From NCBI RefSeq assembly GCF_001426525.1, contig NZ_LMEW01000031.1, positions 470,091-534,090 on the forward strand: DNA of 64,000 bases, given 5' to 3'. Under the pieces are notes generated by a model that searched no databases, was not told the origin of the DNA, and was given only the letters and a program-made list of their open reading frames with translations. The DNA is from Massilia sp. Root133 (GTDB taxonomy: Bacteria > Pseudomonadota > Gammaproteobacteria > Burkholderiales > Burkholderiaceae_D). Positions 43,363 to 52,927 of this stretch are shown here, piece by piece (the first letter of the stretch is position 1; the number at the start of each line of letters is the position of its first letter). Made by a program: the position numbers and the translations under genes.

Positions 43363-44171
43363 TGCCGCAGCTGTCCGGACGCCTGGCCTGCGCGCTCGCC
43401 CTCCCGTTGCTGCTGGCGGCATGCGCCGGCAATGGCGGCATGGCGGGCGAATCGCATGAGCTCAAGACGCTGTCCGACCAGACGGCCGCGGAAAAACGCG
43501 CCCAGATCCGCCTGCAACTGGCGGTGGGCTATTACCAGGAGCGCAAGTACGAGATCGCGCTGGACGAGGTGAAGCAGGCTATCGCCGCGGACCCGGACGA
43601 TGCGGATGCGTACGGCGTGCGCGCCCTGATCTACACGGCGATGAACGAAAACCGTCTCGCCGACGAGAACTACCGGCACGCGCTGCGCCTGGCGCCGCGC
43701 AATCCGGACCTGTCGAACAATTACGGGCTGTTCCTGTGTGACGCCGGCGGCAAGCCGGCCGAGGCCATGGGCTATTTTGACGCCGCGCTGAAGAATCCAA
43801 ATTACGCGACGCCGGTCAAAGCCATGGTGAACGCAGGTAACTGCAGCCTGAAGATGAAGAACGTCGACGCGGCCGAGCGCTATCTGCTCGACGCCCTGCG
43901 TTACGATCCCGACCTGGCGGCGACGAGCGCCGGCCTGGCCCGGGTGTATTTCGAGCGGCGCGATTACACCCGCGCCGGGTTTTTCATTAACCGCCTGACG
44001 GAGACAGCGAAGCTCGATACGCTGTCGGCCGACGTGCTGTGGCTGGCCATCCGGGTCAAGCACATGCTCGGCGACCGGGCCACGGAAGCTTCGCTGGCGG
44101 CGCAGTTGCGCAAGCGCTTCCCCGGCTCGTCCGAGTACGCGGCCTTCGAGCGCGGTGCATTTAATGAGTGA
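43362..44171 (+). CDS. pilW: type IV pilus biogenesis lipoprotein PilW/PilF (TPR)
   Basis: 269 residues. Lipobox LLAAC (Cys21) is followed by about six tetratricopeptide repeats (for example YYQERKYEIALDEVKQAIAA and YGVRALIYTAMNENRLADEN). PilW/PilF localises or stabilises the PilQ secretin in the outer membrane. Both the sequence and the place between rlmN and rodZ are conserved in this bacterial group. The ATG overlaps the rlmN stop (TGATG). Confidence 0.93.
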
Positions 44172-45204
44172 GACAACGACAATGAGTTCCGAGCGTGCAG
44201 ATCAGCCGGCGACGCCCGACAACCAACCGCCTGTGCACGGTGTTCCCGGCCAGGTCCTGGCCAGGCAGCGCGAGGCGATGGGGTGGTCGGTCGAGCAGGT
44301 GGCCGACCAGTTGAAACTGGCGGTGCGCCAGGTCATCGCCCTGGAGGCGGGCGATTACGCGTCCCTGCCGAGTCCGGCCGTGACCCGCGGTTTCGTGCGG
44401 GCCTACGCCAAGCTGGTGAAGGTCGATCCGGCGCCGCTGGTGGCCCAGATCGCCATGGAGACCGAGCCCGCGCCCGATACGAGCGCCGTCACGGCGAACC
44501 GCCGTCCGACGCCGACCTCGTTCTCCCAATCGAAATTCCCGAGCCATGGCAAGCGTTCGTCCCTGCCGCTGGGGATGATCGCGGGCGCCGTCGTGGTCGT
44601 CGTGGCTGCCGCTGCCGCGGCGTGGCATTTCGGCTTCGTGCCGGGCGGCCAGCATGCCGAAACGGGTACCACCGTGGCCACGCCGGCCGCGACCGGTGCC
44701 TCGGCCGAGGCCGCCAACGGCAGCTCCGTCGAGGCCCTGCAGAATCCGGCCGTGCCGCTGATTTCCGTGCCGGGTCCGAGCGCGAGCGCATCGGCGCCGG
44801 CAACGACTGCTGCCCCGGGTGCTGTCGTCAATGTTCCGGGTACGACCGCGACCGGCGCGCCGCCGACCACTGTTCCCACGGCCCCGGCCGCCGCGCCGGG
44901 CGCCACGTCGCCCGCGACGCCGGCTCCGGCCGCGACCGCGCCGGCTGCCCCGGCCGCCGCCGGCGCCAACGCGCTCGTGCTGAACGTGCGCGAAGATTCG
45001 TGGATCGAAGTGCGTCCGGCGAAGGGCGGCGCGCCGCTGTTCTCGCGCCTCGTCAAGGCCGGCAGCACGGAGACCGTCAATGTCGAGCAGCCCGTGCGTG
45101 TGACCGTCGGCAATCCGGGCGGCGTCACGGCCATGCTGCGCGGTACGGCCGTCGCTTTGCCGCCGGTACCCGGCAAGACGCTGTCCCGTGTGAATTTGCA
45201 GTAA
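44164..45204 (+). CDS. rodZ: RodZ-like cytoskeletal protein (HTH, TM helix, DUF4115)
   Basis: 346 residues. An N-terminal helix-turn-helix of the Xre type (GQVLARQREAMGWSVEQVAD, then LPSPAVTRGFVRAYAKLV) leads to a single transmembrane helix (about residues 137-158), a long Ala/Pro/Thr-rich periplasmic linker, and a C-terminal DUF4115 domain (NVREDSWIEVRPAKGG). RodZ links MreB filaments to the cell-wall machinery. Start 44164 overlaps the pilW stop by 8 bp; ATG 44182 is an alternative. Confidence 0.9.
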   Translation: MSETTTMSSERADQPATPDNQPPVHGVPGQVLARQREAMGWSVEQVADQLKLAVRQVIALEAGDYASLPSPAVTRGFVRAYAKLVKVDPAPLVAQIAMETEPAPDTSAVTANRRPTPTSFSQSKFPSHGKRSSLPLGMIAGAVVVVVAAAAAAWHFGFVPGGQHAETGTTVATPAATGASAEAANGSSVEALQNPAVPLISVPGPSASASAPATTAAPGAVVNVPGTTATGAPPTTVPTAPAAAPGATSPATPAPAATAPAAPAAAGANALVLNVREDSWIEVRPAKGGAPLFSRLVKAGSTETVNVEQPVRVTVGNPGGVTAMLRGTAVALPPVPGKTLSRVNLQ

Positions 45205-45219
45205 GAACGGAATAAACAG

Positions 45220-46500
45220 ATGACTTTCTCGAACAACGCCAACGACCCGATCGGTTCCGGCCCGCTGCCGCGCCGCGCCAGCCGCGGCGTGGTCGTGCAG
45301 CACGGCGCGCGCAAGGTGATCGTCGGCGGCGACGCCCCGGTCGTCGTGCAGTCGATGACGAACACAGACACGGCCGACGTGATCGGCACCGCCATCCAGG
45401 TCAAGGAACTGGCGCGTGCCGGTTCCGAGATCGTGCGCATCACCGTGAACACGCCGGAAGCGGCGGCTGCCGTGCCGGCGATCCGCGAACAGCTCGACAG
45501 GATGGACGTCGACGTCCCTCTCGTCGGCGACTTCCACTACAACGGCCACCTGCTGCTGCGCGATTATCCCGAGTGCGCGCAGGCGCTGTCGAAATACCGC
45601 ATCAATCCGGGCAACGTGGGGCAGGGCGCCAAGCGCGACACCCAGTTCGCCCAGATGATCGAAACCGCGATCCGCTACGACAAGCCGGTGCGCATCGGCG
45701 TCAACTGGGGCAGCCTGGACCAAGCACTGCTCGCGCGCATCATGGACGAGAATGCCGCCCGCGCCCAGCCGTGGAGCGCGCAGTCCGTCATGTACGAAGC
45801 GCTGATCACGTCGGCGATCGAGAACGCCCAGCGCGCCGAGGAGCTTGGCATGCGGCGCGACCAGATCGTCCTGTCGTGCAAGGTGTCGGGCGTGCAGGAC
45901 CTGATCGCCGTCTACCGCGAACTGGGCAAGCGCTGCGACTACGCGCTGCACCTGGGCCTGACGGAAGCGGGCATGGGCAGCAAGGGTATCGTCGCGTCGA
46001 CGGCCGCGCTGTCCGTGCTGCTGCAGGAAGGCATCGGCGACACGATCCGCATCTCGCTGACGCCGGAACCGGGCGGCGACCGCACGAAGGAAGTCGTCGT
46101 CGGCCAGGAAATCCTGCAGACGATGGGCCTCCGTAAATTCACGCCGATGGTCATCGCGTGCCCCGGCTGCGGCCGCACGACGTCGACCGTGTTCCAGGAA
46201 CTGGCCGACAACATCCAGACCTTCCTGCGCGAGCAGATGCCGGAATGGAAGAAGACCTATCCGGGCGTCGAAGCGATGAACGTGGCCGTGATGGGCTGCA
46301 TCGTGAACGGTCCGGGCGAGTCGAAGCACGCGAACATCGGCATCTCGCTGCCGGGGACGGGCGAATCGCCGGCGGCTCCGGTCTTTGTGGATGGGCAAAA
46401 GGTCGCTACACTGCGGGGCGAGCGGATCGTGGATGAGTTCAAGACGATCGTGCTGGATTACGTACAGAAGAATTACGGTAAGCAAACCGAAACAATATAA
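45220..46500 (+). CDS. ispG: 4-hydroxy-3-methylbut-2-en-1-yl diphosphate synthase
   Basis: 426-residue Fe-S enzyme of the MEP isoprenoid pathway. VQSMTNTDTADV and VPLVGDFHYNGHLLL mark the barrel. The C-terminal cluster Cys are in ACPGCGRTT and GCIVNGPGES. Length fits the proteobacterial form. It follows rodZ by 15 bp and ends directly at a hairpin repeat element. Confidence 0.97.
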   Translation: MTFSNNANDPIGSGPLPRRASRGVVVQHGARKVIVGGDAPVVVQSMTNTDTADVIGTAIQVKELARAGSEIVRITVNTPEAAAAVPAIREQLDRMDVDVPLVGDFHYNGHLLLRDYPECAQALSKYRINPGNVGQGAKRDTQFAQMIETAIRYDKPVRIGVNWGSLDQALLARIMDENAARAQPWSAQSVMYEALITSAIENAQRAEELGMRRDQIVLSCKVSGVQDLIAVYRELGKRCDYALHLGLTEAGMGSKGIVASTAALSVLLQEGIGDTIRISLTPEPGGDRTKEVVVGQEILQTMGLRKFTPMVIACPGCGRTTSTVFQELADNIQTFLREQMPEWKKTYPGVEAMNVAVMGCIVNGPGESKHANIGISLPGTGESPAAPVFVDGQKVATLRGERIVDEFKTIVLDYVQKNYGKQTETI

Positions 46501-46601
46501 CGTCGCCCCCGCGCAGGCGGGGGCCCATGCTGAGCTGGCTGAAGATGCTCAGTATGGGGGGAACAGCCCACTGGGCTGTTCCCGTCTCCGCGGGAACGAC
46601 G
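46501..46601. repeat. bipartite intergenic hairpin element, copy 6, with internal palindrome
   Basis: Begins at the base after the ispG stop with CGTCGCCCCCGCGCAGGCGG and ends with CTCCGCGGGAACGACG. Inside, GGGAACAGCCCA and TGGGCTGTTCCC (46559-46583) form a perfect 12-bp palindrome around one base, not seen in the other copies. Confidence 0.8.
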
Positions 46602-46614
46602 GCGAGGAATCAGA

Positions 46615-47961
46615 ATGTCCGAGAAAAAAGAGAAAATCGTCGCCATCAAAGGCATGAACGACATCCTGCCGGCCGACGCGCCGCTGTGGGAGCTGTTCGA
46701 GAACACCGCGGAATCCGTGCTGAAGAGCTACGGTTACCAGAAGATCGTCACCCCGATCGTCGAGGAAACGGGCCTGTTCGCGCGCGCCATCGGCGCCGTC
46801 ACCGACATCGTCGAGAAGGAGATGTATTCCTTCACCGATTCGATGAACGGCGACCAGCTGACCCTGCGTCCGGAAGGCACGGCCGGCGTCGTGCGCGCCG
46901 TCATCGAGCACAATCTCGCGTACGACGGTCCGAAGCGCCTGTGGTACAAGGGCCCGATGTTCCGCCACGAGCGTCCGCAGCGCGGCCGCTACCGCCAGTT
47001 CTTCCAGTTCGGCGCGGAAGCCATCGGCTTCTCCGGTCCGGACATCGACGCGGAACTGATCATGCTGTGCCGCCGCCTGTGGGACGACCTGGGCCTCGAC
47101 AACATCCGCCTCGAACTGAACTCGATCGGCAACGCGGAAGAGCGCCAGCGCCACCGCGCCGACCTGATCGCCTACTTCGAAGCGAACATCGACGTCCTCG
47201 ACGCGGAAGCGAAGCGCCGCCTGCATGCGAACCCGCTGCGCATCCTGGATACGAAGAACCCGGCGATGCAGAACCTCGTCAACAACGCGCCGAAGCTGCT
47301 GGACTACCTGGGCGGCGAATCGCTCGCGCACTTCGAGGGCCTGAAGAAGATCCTCGATGCGAACAACGTCCAGTACACCGTCAACCCGCGTCTGGTGCGC
47401 GGCCTCGATTACTACAACCGCACCGTGTTCGAGTGGGTCACGGACATGCTGGGCGCGCAGGGCACCGTCTGCGCGGGCGGCCGCTACGATCCGCTGATCG
47501 AGACCTTCGGCGGCAAGCCGACGCCGGGCATCGGCTTCGCGATGGGCATCGAGCGCCTGATCGAGCTGATGAAAGAGCAGGGCGAACCGGCCACGCCGGC
47601 CCAGTGCGACGTCTATCTCGTGCACCAGGGTGAAGACGCGCAGACGAAGGCATTCATCCTCGGCGAGCGCATCCGCGACGCGGGCCTGGACGTCGTCCTG
47701 CACTGCGCCACCCCGGCCGGCGCGGGCAGCTTCAAGAGCCAGATGAAGAAGGCCGACGGTTCCGGCGCCGCATTCGCCGTGATCATCGGCGAGGACGAGG
47801 TCGAGAACGGCGTCGTCGCCGTGAAATCGCTGCGTGACAGCGAAGGCGGCCAGCAGCAGACGAGCGTGCCGTTCGACGAGGCTGTCGACTTCATCGTCGA
47901 CCAGATCGTCGGTGGCCACGATCACGACCACGATCACGACCACGTGCACTACCATCCCTAA
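46615..47961 (+). CDS. hisS: histidyl-tRNA synthetase with His-Asp-rich C-terminal tail
   Basis: 448-residue class II synthetase. Motif 1 region VTPIVEETGLFARAIG, motif 2 with GPMFRHERPQRGRYRQFFQ, histidine-specific signatures LVRGLDYYNRTVFE, and motif 3 with PGIGFAMGIERLIELM are all present, followed by the anticodon-binding domain. The protein ends in a tail of alternating His and Asp (HDHDHDHDHVHYHP), unusual for the family; it could bind zinc or make translation of the gene's own 3' end sensitive to charged tRNA-His (inference). Confidence 0.96.
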   Translation: MSEKKEKIVAIKGMNDILPADAPLWELFENTAESVLKSYGYQKIVTPIVEETGLFARAIGAVTDIVEKEMYSFTDSMNGDQLTLRPEGTAGVVRAVIEHNLAYDGPKRLWYKGPMFRHERPQRGRYRQFFQFGAEAIGFSGPDIDAELIMLCRRLWDDLGLDNIRLELNSIGNAEERQRHRADLIAYFEANIDVLDAEAKRRLHANPLRILDTKNPAMQNLVNNAPKLLDYLGGESLAHFEGLKKILDANNVQYTVNPRLVRGLDYYNRTVFEWVTDMLGAQGTVCAGGRYDPLIETFGGKPTPGIGFAMGIERLIELMKEQGEPATPAQCDVYLVHQGEDAQTKAFILGERIRDAGLDVVLHCATPAGAGSFKSQMKKADGSGAAFAVIIGEDEVENGVVAVKSLRDSEGGQQQTSVPFDEAVDFIVDQIVGGHDHDHDHDHVHYHP

Positions 47962-47992
47962 TCCCGATCAACGATAACGAAAAAGAACGTCC

Positions 47993-48646
47993 ATGGCATA
48001 CGATCTCGAAGAACAAGAACAGATAGCCAATTTCAAGGCCTTCTGGGACCGCTTTGGCAACCTGATCACCTGGGTGCTGATCCTCGCTCTGGGTGGCTAT
48101 GCCGCCTACAACTTCTGGGGCTCGCACCAGCGCTCGCAGGCCGCGGAAGCGTCCGGCCTGTATGACGGCCTGACCGAAGCGATCGAAGCGAAGGATGCGG
48201 CGAAGGTCCAGCGCATCACGGGCGACATCGAGAACAAGTTCGGCTCGACCGCCTACGCCCCGATGGCCGCGCTGGCCGCCGCCAAGGCCGCGTTCGACGC
48301 GAACGACCTGAAAACGGCGAAAACCCAGCTGCAATGGGCGGTCGACCATGGCGACGACGAGTACAAGGCCATCGCGAAGCTGCGCCTGTCCGGCGTGCTG
48401 CTGGACGAGAAAGCGTTCGACCAGGCGCTGGCGCAGCTGAACGGCGAGTTCCCGGCGCAGTTCGCGGCCGAGGTGCAGGACCGCAAGGGCGACATCCTCG
48501 TCGCGCAGAACAAGCTGGCGGAAGCCCGCACGGCCTACCAGGCCGCGCTCGACAAGATGGAGAAGAACCATCCGGGCCGCCAGGTCGTGCAGGTCAAGCT
48601 GGATGCCATTGGCGGTTCGGCACCGGCGCAGAAAGCGGCAGCGTAA
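47993..48646 (+). CDS. YfgM-like TPR membrane protein
   Basis: 217 residues. A short cytoplasmic N terminus (AYDLEEQEQIANFKAFWDRFG) and one transmembrane helix (about 21-41) lead to a periplasmic TPR-like helical domain (for example AKTQLQWAVDHGDDEYKAIAKLRL). YfgM associates with SecYEG and periplasmic chaperones. The order hisS-yfgM-bamB-der is widely conserved and supports the assignment. The stop is followed by a hairpin repeat. Confidence 0.9.
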   Translation: MAYDLEEQEQIANFKAFWDRFGNLITWVLILALGGYAAYNFWGSHQRSQAAEASGLYDGLTEAIEAKDAAKVQRITGDIENKFGSTAYAPMAALAAAKAAFDANDLKTAKTQLQWAVDHGDDEYKAIAKLRLSGVLLDEKAFDQALAQLNGEFPAQFAAEVQDRKGDILVAQNKLAEARTAYQAALDKMEKNHPGRQVVQVKLDAIGGSAPAQKAAA

Positions 48647-48657
48647 AATAACAACTC

Positions 48658-48766
48658 CGTCATTCCCGCGCAGGCGGGAATCCATACTGAGTTTCAGAAT
48701 TCGATACGTCGCACATGTCGCGACTTCGGTAAATCAGCATGGGTTCCCGCCCCCGCGGGAACGACG
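48658..48766. repeat. bipartite intergenic hairpin element, copy 7
   Basis: Left arm CGTCATTCCCGCGCAGGCGG and right arm GGTTCCCGCCCCCGCGGGAA CGACG, with core ATACTGAG, GTCGCACATGTCGCGACTTC and TCAGCATG. It fills most of the yfgM-bamB gap. Confidence 0.82.
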
Positions 48767-48791
48767 TATTTAAGAACAAGGTAAATAAGAC

Positions 48792-49937
48792 ATGCGTATT
48801 ACCCGGAAGCTCGTTGGTGTCGGTATGTTCGCCCTGATGGCGGGCTGCTCCTCGCTCAATCCGTTCGCGTCCAAACCGAAGGGCAACCAGCCCACGCCGC
48901 TGGTCGACCTGAAAGGTTCGATGGCCGTGCGCACGGCGTGGAAGCTGGAAGTCGGCAAGTCGCAGAGCTACATGTTCTCGCCCGCCATCGCCGACAACAC
49001 CATCGTCGCGGCCGGGGCCGACGGCACCATCGTGCGCGCGGAAGCGGCCACCGGCCGCCAGATCTGGCGCACCAAGGCCGGCACGGACCTGACCGCGGGC
49101 GTCGGCACGGACGGCAGCGTCATCGTGCTGGGCGGCGCCAAGGGCATGCTGCTGGCGTTCGACATGGATGGCAAGAAGCTGTGGGATGCCCAGCTGTCTT
49201 CCGAGATCCTGTCGTCGCCGGTCGTGGGGCAGGGCATCGTCGTCGCGCGCAGCATCGACAACCGCATCGTCGGCTACGACGCCAAGACGGGCCAGAAGAA
49301 ATGGACCGTGCAGCGCACCGCACCGGCGCTCACGCTGCGCCTCGCGCCAGGCATGGTCATCCACGACAAGGACGTGCTGGTCGCCCAGCCGGGCGGCAAG
49401 CTGATGTCGCTGATCCTCGCCACCGGCGCGCCGCGCTGGGAGATCGAGGTCGGCGTCGCCCGCGGCGCGACGGAACTGGAGCGCGTCACCGACATGGGCG
49501 GCACGCCGGTCATCATCGAGAACGACGTGTGCGCCGTGTCGTACCAGGGCCGCGTCGGCTGCTTCGACCTGGCCACGGGCAGCCCGCGCTGGACCCGCGA
49601 CCTGTCGTCGGAAGTCGGCGTCGCCGCGGACCAGCGTTTCGTGTTCGTCCCGGACGACAAGGGCGCCGTCTACGCGTACAACCGCGACAGCGGCACGAGC
49701 GCGTGGAAGAACGACAAGCTGGCCTACCGCCGCCTGTCCACGCCGGTGTCGTACGGCCGTGCCGTCGCCGTCGGCGACTACCAGGGTTACGTGCACTTCC
49801 TGTCGCGCGAGGACGGCTCGTTCCTGTCCCGCGCCGCCACGGACGGCAGCGCCATCGAATCCACGCCACTGGTCGTCGGTTCGAACCTGATTTTTCAAAC
49901 ACAAAATGGAACCGTGACCGCCATCGCGGTCGAATAA
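48792..49937 (+). CDS. bamB: outer-membrane assembly lipoprotein BamB
   Basis: 381 residues. Lipobox LMAGC sets the lipidated Cys at residue 19. The rest is a PQQ-like eight-bladed beta-propeller with repeated motifs such as AATGRQIWRTKAG, DMDGKKLWDAQL, DLATGSPRWTRDL and YNRDSGTSAWKNDKL. It is a subunit of the BAM complex for beta-barrel insertion. It is followed by der at 6 bp. Confidence 0.96.
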   Translation: MRITRKLVGVGMFALMAGCSSLNPFASKPKGNQPTPLVDLKGSMAVRTAWKLEVGKSQSYMFSPAIADNTIVAAGADGTIVRAEAATGRQIWRTKAGTDLTAGVGTDGSVIVLGGAKGMLLAFDMDGKKLWDAQLSSEILSSPVVGQGIVVARSIDNRIVGYDAKTGQKKWTVQRTAPALTLRLAPGMVIHDKDVLVAQPGGKLMSLILATGAPRWEIEVGVARGATELERVTDMGGTPVIIENDVCAVSYQGRVGCFDLATGSPRWTRDLSSEVGVAADQRFVFVPDDKGAVYAYNRDSGTSAWKNDKLAYRRLSTPVSYGRAVAVGDYQGYVHFLSREDGSFLSRAATDGSAIESTPLVVGSNLIFQTQNGTVTAIAVE

Positions 49938-49943
49938 GATTCA

Positions 49944-51281
49944 ATGAAGCCGGTAATCGCACTCGTAGGTCGTCCCAACGTCGGAAAGTCGACCTTATTC
50001 AATCGCATGACCCGCTCGCGCGACGCGCTGGTGGCGGACTTGCCCGGCCTGACGCGCGACCGCCACTATGGCGAAGGGCGCATGGGCGAACGTCCGTTCC
50101 TGGTCATCGATACCGGCGGTTTCGAGCCGGTCGCCAAGGAAGGCATCATGCACGAGATGGCGCTGCAGACGCGCCAGGCCGTCGCCGAGGCGGACATCGT
50201 CATGTTCATCGTCGACGGCCGCCAGGGTCTCACGCCGCACGACAAGACCATCACGGACTTCCTGCGCAAGTCGGGCCGCAAGGTCATGCTCGTCGTGAAC
50301 AAGAGCGAGGGCATGAAGTACACGTCCGTCACCGCCGAGTTCTATGAGCTGGGCATGGGCGACCCGTACGTGATCTCCGCCGCCCACGGCGACGGCGTGC
50401 TGGACCTCGTCAACGAGGCCATCGACGTCGCCGTCCAGCAGCGTCCGGAGGAAGCCGAGGAGTTCGATCCCGCCGACTACGGCGTCAAGATCGCGCTCGT
50501 CGGCCGTCCAAACGTGGGCAAGTCCACCTTGATCAACACCCTCGTGGGCGAGCAGCGCGTGATCGCGTTCGACATGCCGGGCACCACGCGTGATTCGATC
50601 GAGGTCCCGTTCGAAAAGGGCGGCAAGCACTACACGCTGATCGACACGGCCGGCATCCGCCGCCGCGGCAAGGTGTTCGAGGCCATCGAAAAATTCTCGG
50701 TGGTGAAGACCCTGCAGTCGATCTCGGAAGCGAACGTCGTCGTGCTGATGCTGGACGCGCAGCAGGACATCTCCGAGCAGGACGCGCACATCGCCGGCTT
50801 CATCCTGGAGACGGGCCGCGCGCTCGTCGTCGCCGTCAACAAGTGGGACGGTTTGACGTCCGACGTGCGCGACCAGGTCAAGAACGACATCGACCGCAAG
50901 CTGAACTTCCTCGACTTCGCGGAAACGAAATTCATCTCGGCGCTGAAGGGCACCGGCATCAACCACCTGATGAAGGCGATCGACACGGCGTATGCCGCGG
51001 CGACCGCGAAGCTGTCCACGCCGCGCCTGACGCGCGCGCTGCAGGAAGCGATCGAGAAGCAGGAGCCGAAGCGCAAGGGCAGCACGCGTCCGAAGTTGCG
51101 CTACGCGCACCAGGGCGGCCAGAACCCGCCCATCATCGTCATCCACGGCAATGCGCTGGATGGCATCACGGAACCGTACAAGCGTTACCTGGAAAAGCAT
51201 TTCCGCGATACGTTCGATCTCATCGGCACGCCGCTGCGCATCGAACTCAAGAGCGGCAAGAATCCGTTCGCCAAGGAATAA
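49944..51281 (+). CDS. der: ribosome assembly GTPase Der (EngA)
   Basis: 445 residues with two GTPase domains in tandem: G1 GRPNVGKSTLFN and DTGGF near the N terminus, and a second GRPNVGKSTLIN with DTAGIRRRGK about residue 180 onward, followed by the KH-like domain (PPIIVIHGNALDG). It acts in 50S subunit maturation. The gene spacing with bamB is 6 bp. Confidence 0.97.
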   Translation: MKPVIALVGRPNVGKSTLFNRMTRSRDALVADLPGLTRDRHYGEGRMGERPFLVIDTGGFEPVAKEGIMHEMALQTRQAVAEADIVMFIVDGRQGLTPHDKTITDFLRKSGRKVMLVVNKSEGMKYTSVTAEFYELGMGDPYVISAAHGDGVLDLVNEAIDVAVQQRPEEAEEFDPADYGVKIALVGRPNVGKSTLINTLVGEQRVIAFDMPGTTRDSIEVPFEKGGKHYTLIDTAGIRRRGKVFEAIEKFSVVKTLQSISEANVVVLMLDAQQDISEQDAHIAGFILETGRALVVAVNKWDGLTSDVRDQVKNDIDRKLNFLDFAETKFISALKGTGINHLMKAIDTAYAAATAKLSTPRLTRALQEAIEKQEPKRKGSTRPKLRYAHQGGQNPPIIVIHGNALDGITEPYKRYLEKHFRDTFDLIGTPLRIELKSGKNPFAKE

Positions 51282-51286
51282 CCGTA

Positions 51287-51325
51287 ACGCGTGAAATTCA
51301 TTTGTGTTAAATGTTTTTCACGCGT
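51287..51325. repeat. 10-bp inverted repeat after der
   Basis: ACGCGTGAAA and TTTCACGCGT form a perfect stem, with a nested CATTT/AAATG pair inside. It lies 6 bases after the der stop. A T run (CACTTTTTAA) follows about 8 bases later, so it may be an imperfect terminator separating der from hfq. Confidence 0.6.
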
Positions 51326-51494
51326 GCGAAGGCACTTTTTAAGCCAGCTTTAACCATAGCAGTACGACAAAAAAGAGCAAAACAGGTTACAGTTAGCTTG
51401 GGCGAACATTCACAGCTTGAGAATGTTGGCGCAGCCACTTGAAATCCGGCATCCCGCCACAATTTTTATACGACAACAACATCACGGAGCTGTC

Positions 51495-51731
51495 ATGAGC
51501 AACAAAGGGCAACTGTTACAAGACCCATTCCTCAACGCCTTGCGCAAAGAGCACGTCCCCGTCTCGATCTACCTGGTCAACGGGATCAAGCTTCAGGGCC
51601 ACATCGAATCCTTCGACCAGTACGTCGTCCTCCTGCGTAACACCGTCACCCAGATGGTGTACAAGCATGCGATCTCTACCGTCGTTCCGGCCCGTGCGGT
51701 CAATCTCAACCTCGAACAAGACGCCGAGTGA
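51495..51731 (+). CDS. hfq: RNA chaperone Hfq
   Basis: 78 residues. The Sm1 motif VSIYLVNGIKLQGHIESFDQ and Sm2 motif YKHAISTVVP are intact, including the uridine-binding Tyr-Lys-His. It forms a hexamer pairing small RNAs with mRNAs. The C-terminal tail is short, as in other Betaproteobacteria. ATG 51495 follows CGGAGC. The 170-bp leader contains a small AACATTC/GAATGTT hairpin. Confidence 0.97.
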   Translation: MSNKGQLLQDPFLNALRKEHVPVSIYLVNGIKLQGHIESFDQYVVLLRNTVTQMVYKHAISTVVPARAVNLNLEQDAE

Positions 51732-51736
51732 GGTCG

Positions 51737-52924
51737 ATGGCTGACGTTTCCGGCAACACCATGCGCGCCGCCTTGGTCGGTATCGATTTCAACGCTGGCG
51801 ATTTCAAAGCCAGCCTGGAAGAACTGGCCCTGCTGGCGCGCTCGGCCGGGGCCGAACCGATCAGCACGATCACAGCAAAGCGCAACAGTCCCGATCCTGC
51901 GTATTTCGTCGGCAGCGGCAAGGCCGACGAAATCGCGCAGGCCGTTCTCGCCGACAAGGTCGAGATCGTCATTTTCAACCACGCCCTGTCGCCCGCCCAA
52001 CAGCGTAACCTGGAGCGGCGGCTCAATGTACGCGTGGTCGACCGTACCAGCCTGATCCTCGACATCTTCGCGCAGCGCGCGCAGAGCCACGAGGGCAAGC
52101 TGCAGGTCGAACTGGCCCAGCTGCAGCACCTGGCCACGCGCCTGATCCGCGGCTGGACCCACCTGGAGCGCCAGAAGGGCGGTATCGGCCTGCGCGGTCC
52201 CGGTGAAACCCAGCTCGAGACCGACCGCCGCCTCATCGGCGAGCGCGTCAAGATGCTGCGCACCCGTCTTACCAAGCTGCGCAAGCAGCACGAGACCCAG
52301 CGCCGTTCGCGCGGGCGCAACCAGACATTTTCCGTGTCGCTCGTCGGCTATACCAACGCCGGCAAGTCGACCCTGTTCAACACCCTGACGAAGGCCGGGG
52401 TGTACGTCGCGAACCAGTTGTTCGCAACGCTCGACACGACGTCGCGCCGTCTGTACCTCGGTCCAGACGTCGGCAACGTGGTCGTGTCCGATACCGTCGG
52501 TTTCGTGCGCGAACTGCCGCACCAGCTGGTCGCCGCATTCCGCGCCACCTTGGAAGAAACCATCCACGCCGACCTGCTGCTGCACGTCGTCGACGGCGCT
52601 TCTCCCGTGCGGATGGAGCAGATCGAGCAGGTCAACGAGGTCCTGCGCGAAATCGGCGCCGACCACATCCCGCAGATCCTGGTCTGGAACAAGATCGATG
52701 CGGCCGGCCTCGAGCCGGGGATCGAGCGTGATGAATATGGTAAGATCAGCCGCGTTTTCATCAGCGCCAGGAGCGGCGCCGGCCTCGATCTGCTGCGCGA
52801 CGCGATCGTCGAGGCGGCCACCCGCGGCGCCGGCGTGGCGCCCGCTGACGTGCAGGAACGCGAAGTCGCCGATTTCGCGCACGCCGACCTGCTGCCCGCG
52901 ACTCCCCATCCCGGACCACACTAG
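51737..52924 (+). CDS. hflX: ribosome-associated GTPase HflX
   Basis: 395 residues. An N-terminal HflX domain (PAYFVGSGKADEIAQAVL, NHALSPAQQRNLERRLNV, GGIGLRGPGETQLETDRR) precedes a GTPase domain with G1 GYTNAGKSTLFN and DTVGFVRELPHQLV. HflX rescues stalled ribosomes, notably in heat stress. ATG 51737, 5 bp after hfq, follows GTGAGG; an in-frame GTG at 51728 is an alternative. Confidence 0.95.
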   Translation: MADVSGNTMRAALVGIDFNAGDFKASLEELALLARSAGAEPISTITAKRNSPDPAYFVGSGKADEIAQAVLADKVEIVIFNHALSPAQQRNLERRLNVRVVDRTSLILDIFAQRAQSHEGKLQVELAQLQHLATRLIRGWTHLERQKGGIGLRGPGETQLETDRRLIGERVKMLRTRLTKLRKQHETQRRSRGRNQTFSVSLVGYTNAGKSTLFNTLTKAGVYVANQLFATLDTTSRRLYLGPDVGNVVVSDTVGFVRELPHQLVAAFRATLEETIHADLLLHVVDGASPVRMEQIEQVNEVLREIGADHIPQILVWNKIDAAGLEPGIERDEYGKISRVFISARSGAGLDLLRDAIVEAATRGAGVAPADVQEREVADFAHADLLPATPHPGPH

Positions 52925-52927
52925 TCT

